This document shows positions 61,827 to 64,000 of a DNA stretch of 64,000 nucleotides, piece after piece. A model generated the notes under the pieces. That model was not told the origin of the DNA and ran no database searches. It saw nothing but the letters and a program-made list of their open reading frames with translations. Origin of the DNA: Datisca glomerata. Taxonomy: Eukaryota > Streptophyta > Magnoliopsida > Cucurbitales > Datiscaceae. The stretch covers positions 4,645,541 to 4,709,540 of the forward strand of contig QANY01002976.1 in the NCBI GenBank assembly GCA_003255025.1, in the 5' to 3' direction. Made by a program: the position numbers and the translations under genes. The first letter of the stretch is position 1; every line of letters begins with the position of its first letter.

Positions 61827-63281
61827 TCAATAAGTTTTATAAAGCAATTTTTTTTGTATTTTTAAATCTACCGTAAATAATTCTTTGACATATTCATTGA
61901 CGGCACATCTAATTAAATCCTCGGTTGCATCAAACATTGTTGCATATGCTTCCATTTGGCCATTTGAAACAATGATCTTCAACATATATCTTCTCACAAA
62001 GGCCACATTGCTCTTACAATTTGTGCAATTCACTTCTGTCTCATTCATGTATGGATTAAACTTTTTACAGCATAACTTCCAATTTTTTAGCCATGGATTA
62101 TCTGCATTGACAATTTTTGTGATTGTTGCTTTGAAAGAACAATGCACATGTTTTGTTGTTCCTTTTAGTACTTCCTCTAAATTAACTACGGGAGCTTCTA
62201 AAACATTCTTTGATAGACCCAAGAAAGTGACAATATTTTTCTTCAACATAATTTTCTTCATTTTGCAAGAAATGAATTTAGTTAGATTTAAAATAATAAA
62301 ATATGCATAGAACTATCTTAGGAAATTAAACATGTATGTGATAAACTTAATCGAGATAATACAAATTGGAATTAAATTTTCACAACAAAATTATTGAAAT
62401 GTATATTCTAAACCAAAAGTGATGAACATGCTTACATGTTATGAAATTCAAAAACTTCATTCGTAGGAGGTTCTTACAAACTACACTCTGTATAGTTGTG
62501 GAGACACTTACTTCACCTGCCTAAAATAAAATATTAAAAATATTTATTGGTATGTCTATATTCTTTTCAAAACTTTGATTTTATACCTTCATAGAATGAA
62601 ATTTTGAGATTGCATGCAAAGTTAATAAGATGATTGTTAACATTTTCCACTAATTCATGTCCTTCATTATCTACTATGTCCCCCCACATCGTCAGTTTGA
62701 TGGTCTTTGATCTACAGAGTATGTAAGATTCATAAAAATCAAAGTTGACATAAATTAAACAAAAAAGCATTTTCATTTTCATAACCTACTCTCTGTTTAA
62801 AAGAACAATATCTCTTTTTGCTACAGTTCGATTCGGTGTGCTCTTGAGTTTGACTGAAAAAATAGGTCTGACTTTGATAACAACTCCAATAAGAACTGTA
62901 AAACATAAAGGCAGTCAAACAACGTAATATATAATTGAAAATTCTATTGTAATAAATAATAAAAATAGGAGTTTAGGCATTATCGAGAGTTGTTTTGTTG
63001 TCTTTAATTTTTTCTACCTCTGAAAAATCAAGGGAGTTATATTTGTCAGCATTGAAGTTATATTGTTCAGCATTGAAGTTATATTTTTCAGCATTGAATG
63101 GTCTGTTGTCAACTTCTGCAATTTCTATCATTGCCGACAAACTCAATTTAATCTTGTCATGCACACTCTTGAATCTCGGATCAATGGACTTAACATTACC
63201 ATTTTTTATACGATAAGTCTTAGCATTTTTAAGAACACTCTTAAATTTTTCTATGACATCTGATACATGATGGAAAAGCTA
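61827..63281 (-). pseudogene. RPA1-like (replication protein A 70 kDa, DBD-A/B/C) gene relic
   Basis: Exon-like pieces on the - strand: 63281-62973 (NAKTYRIKNGNVKSIDPRFK, DBD-A side), 62895 to about 62780 (LIGVVIKVRPIFSVKLKS then KRDIVLL, start of DBD-B), 62711-62587 (SKTIKLTMWGDIVDNEG), about 62525-62440 (VSVSTTIQSVV) and about 62250-61827 (FKATITKIVNAD, then a Cys pair and CTNC zinc ribbon of DBD-C and YVKEL). GT-AG ends can be placed for the middle exons. At the end of the 62895 exon the frame meets a stop unless two bases are gained in a GAGAG run, and the 5' part is replaced by plastid DNA, so the gene is broken. RPA1-like genes in plants include nuclear family members and passengers of Helitrons; the short, divergent, Cys-poor type here fits the latter. 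Confidence 0.72.
63045..63110. repeat. 21-bp in-frame repeat inside the RPA1-like relic
   Basis: TCAGCATTGAAGTTATATT units at about 63048, 63069 and 63090 give FNAEKYN, FNAEQYN and FNADKYN on the - strand. The period of 21 keeps the frame, so the expansion occurred in, or was tolerated by, a coding sequence. Confidence 0.85.
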
Positions 63282-63427
63282 ATAAATATAAAAGTTTCGG
63301 TCAATAAGATTGGGATCATCAAAACACCAAACCATCCAATGTAAAGACGATTTTCAATGCTGGTTACCCAGTTACAAAAATGACCCCACATGCTTTCACT
63401 TTCGCATCTCTCTATAATTGCATTCAT
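63282..63427 (-). pseudogene. psbA: psbA (photosystem II D1) N-terminal fragment in the NUPT
   Basis: ATG at 63427 opens [20 protein letters not shown] and continues with [18 protein letters not shown] to about codon 48, where homology stops at the RPA1-like relic. D1 is almost invariant in plants, yet about ten of 48 residues differ here (for example Arg8 to Cys, Arg16 to His and Thr to Ile changes), most explained by C-to-T or G-to-A transitions. D1 is the photosystem II reaction centre protein of 353 residues; this fragment is not functional. Confidence 0.93.
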
Positions 63428-63519
63428 GGTAAAATCTTAGTTTATTTAATCATTAATCATCAGGGACTCCCAAGCACTTGAATTATCTATAAATAGATAA
63501 TGTAGGTCTTGTTATTTAA

Positions 63520-63552
63520 CAATATAACATGACTTATATACCCATGGCAATC
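63520..63552 (-). promoter_or_regulatory. Decayed plastid psbA promoter in the NUPT
   Basis: On the - strand the block reads TTGCCA, then GGGTATATAAGTCATG, then TATATT, against the plastid arrangement TTGACA (-35), TATATA and TATACT (-10). The -35 and -10 boxes each carry one change; the central TATATA is intact. Confidence 0.85.
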
Positions 63553-63688
63553 GATCTCAACATCCATAGATATATATCTACGCTTTTATTTATCTAGATT
63601 AATTAGAATTTCATTTTTATGTTTAATGAATGAAAGTAGTAAAAAAAGAATTCATTTTGAATTTATGATTTCGATATAATAATTAGAA

Positions 63689-63723
63689 TTGGTTTCCTGG
63701 GACTCGAACCCAAAACTGGCCAG
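63689..63723 (-). pseudogene. trnK-UUU: trnK-UUU 3' exon fragment in the NUPT
   Basis: The stretch TGGGACTCGAACCCAAAACT corresponds to the T arm and acceptor side of plastid tRNA-Lys (UUU), followed by AGATGGAGTAGATAATTTAC, the conserved group II intron end of trnK. Stem changes (CCCGG to CCCAA type) and the absence of the 5' exon within the window mean it is not a working tRNA. Confidence 0.88.
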
Positions 63724-63987
63724 ATGGAGTAGATAATTTACTTGTTCGAAAAAATCCCTCCCCAAATTGTGCTTGCATTTTTCATTGCACACTACTTTCA
63801 CTATGTATACATCTAAAACTCAATTCCTTTCCTAGATGAGACTCTAACTAAGAAAGTCGAATGTTTAATTAATCAACTCTTTCTCATACTGAATGAGCAT
63901 TTTATAATAAAAATAGAAAAATGAATGGATCTTTTTGGTATGTCTTCATGATCATTTCTATTTATATTTACATGGTTTCATAACCAA

Positions 63988-64000
63988 TCATTCATGATTG
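63988..64000 (-). pseudogene. matK: Last codons of matK in the NUPT
   Basis: The final bases read on the - strand as AAT CAT GAA TGA, the usual NHE-stop end of the plastid maturase, at the position expected inside the trnK intron. The rest lies beyond the window. Confidence 0.65.

Larger units (their letters stand above)
63278..64000. mobile_element. Nuclear plastid DNA insertion (NUPT): psbA start to matK end
   Basis: The gene order matches the chloroplast large single copy region: 5' part of psbA, its promoter, the psbA-trnK spacer, the trnK-UUU 3' exon, the trnK intron and the 3' end of matK (CAATCATGAATGA on the - strand, giving NHE and stop at 63989-64000). The sequence carries many substitutions, mostly transitions, compared with conserved plastid sequence, so it is an old nuclear copy and not the plastid genome itself. 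It continues past the right edge. Confidence 0.92.

Noticed and set aside
63689..63723. A working tRNA-Lys gene
   Set aside because: Only the 3' exon is present, with stem changes, inside a plastid-derived segment with a decayed psbA.

Overview
This is nuclear DNA from a flowering plant, most likely a core eudicot. The genes carry many short GT-AG introns, the intergenic DNA is AT-rich and full of plant transposons (MULE, L1-type LINEs, foldback MITEs, a Helitron, Ty3/gypsy debris), and the right edge is a decayed piece of chloroplast DNA. The species cannot be named from the sequence alone.

Three complete protein genes can be assembled exon by exon with consistent phases. (1) RGTA1, the alpha subunit of Rab geranylgeranyltransferase, on the + strand at 4982-9316 (8 exons, 697 aa). 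(2) A SABRE/KINKY POLLEN family gene (plant homologue of the bridge-like lipid transfer proteins Hobbit/BLTP2/Fmp27) on the - strand at 46180-11307 (23 exons, 2647 aa, about 34.9 kb of genomic span). (3) A CRT-like (CLT) plastid thiol transporter on the - strand at 55036-49564 (10 exons, up to 459 aa), with two GC-AG introns. RGTA1 and SABRE converge tail to tail; SABRE and CLT point the same way. From memory, RGTA1 and CLT2 are also close neighbours in Arabidopsis (At4g24490 and At4g24460), so this may be a conserved block.

Layout. 1-4.7 kb: a decayed MULE on the - strand carrying a MuDR-type transposase and a plant mobile domain (PMD) gene that runs off the left edge. 5-9.3 kb: RGTA1. 9.3-11.3 kb: convergent intergenic gap with a MITE remnant. 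11.3-46.2 kb: SABRE, most of whose larger introns hold transposons. These include a near full-length LINE (19.9-26.2 kb, intron 12), a 5'-truncated sister in the opposite orientation (33.3-35.4 kb, intron 8), an internally inverted LINE (38.9-40.4 kb), another truncated LINE (43.5-44.4 kb), several foldback MITEs and short LINE tails. 47.6-49.0 kb: an internally deleted, inverted relative of the left-edge MULE. 49.6-55.0 kb: CLT, with a truncated LINE and a 403-bp Helitron in intron 8. 55-61.8 kb: AT-rich gene-poor DNA with a Ty3/gypsy gag relic interrupted by LTR-like sequence, and an AT-rich tandem repeat. 61.8-63.3 kb: a broken RPA1-like gene (- strand). 63.3-64 kb: a nuclear plastid insertion containing the psbA start and promoter, the trnK-UUU 3' exon and the end of matK.

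The host genes look housekeeping (Rab prenylation, lipid transfer/cell expansion, plastid thiol export). The unusual content lies in the mobile DNA: the MULE and its deletion derivative flanking RGTA1+SABRE as inverted copies, the inverted LINE pair flanking SABRE exons 9-12, the triplicated splice donor of SABRE exon 13, and the plastid insertion abutting an RPA1-like relic. No clearly new cellular system was found.
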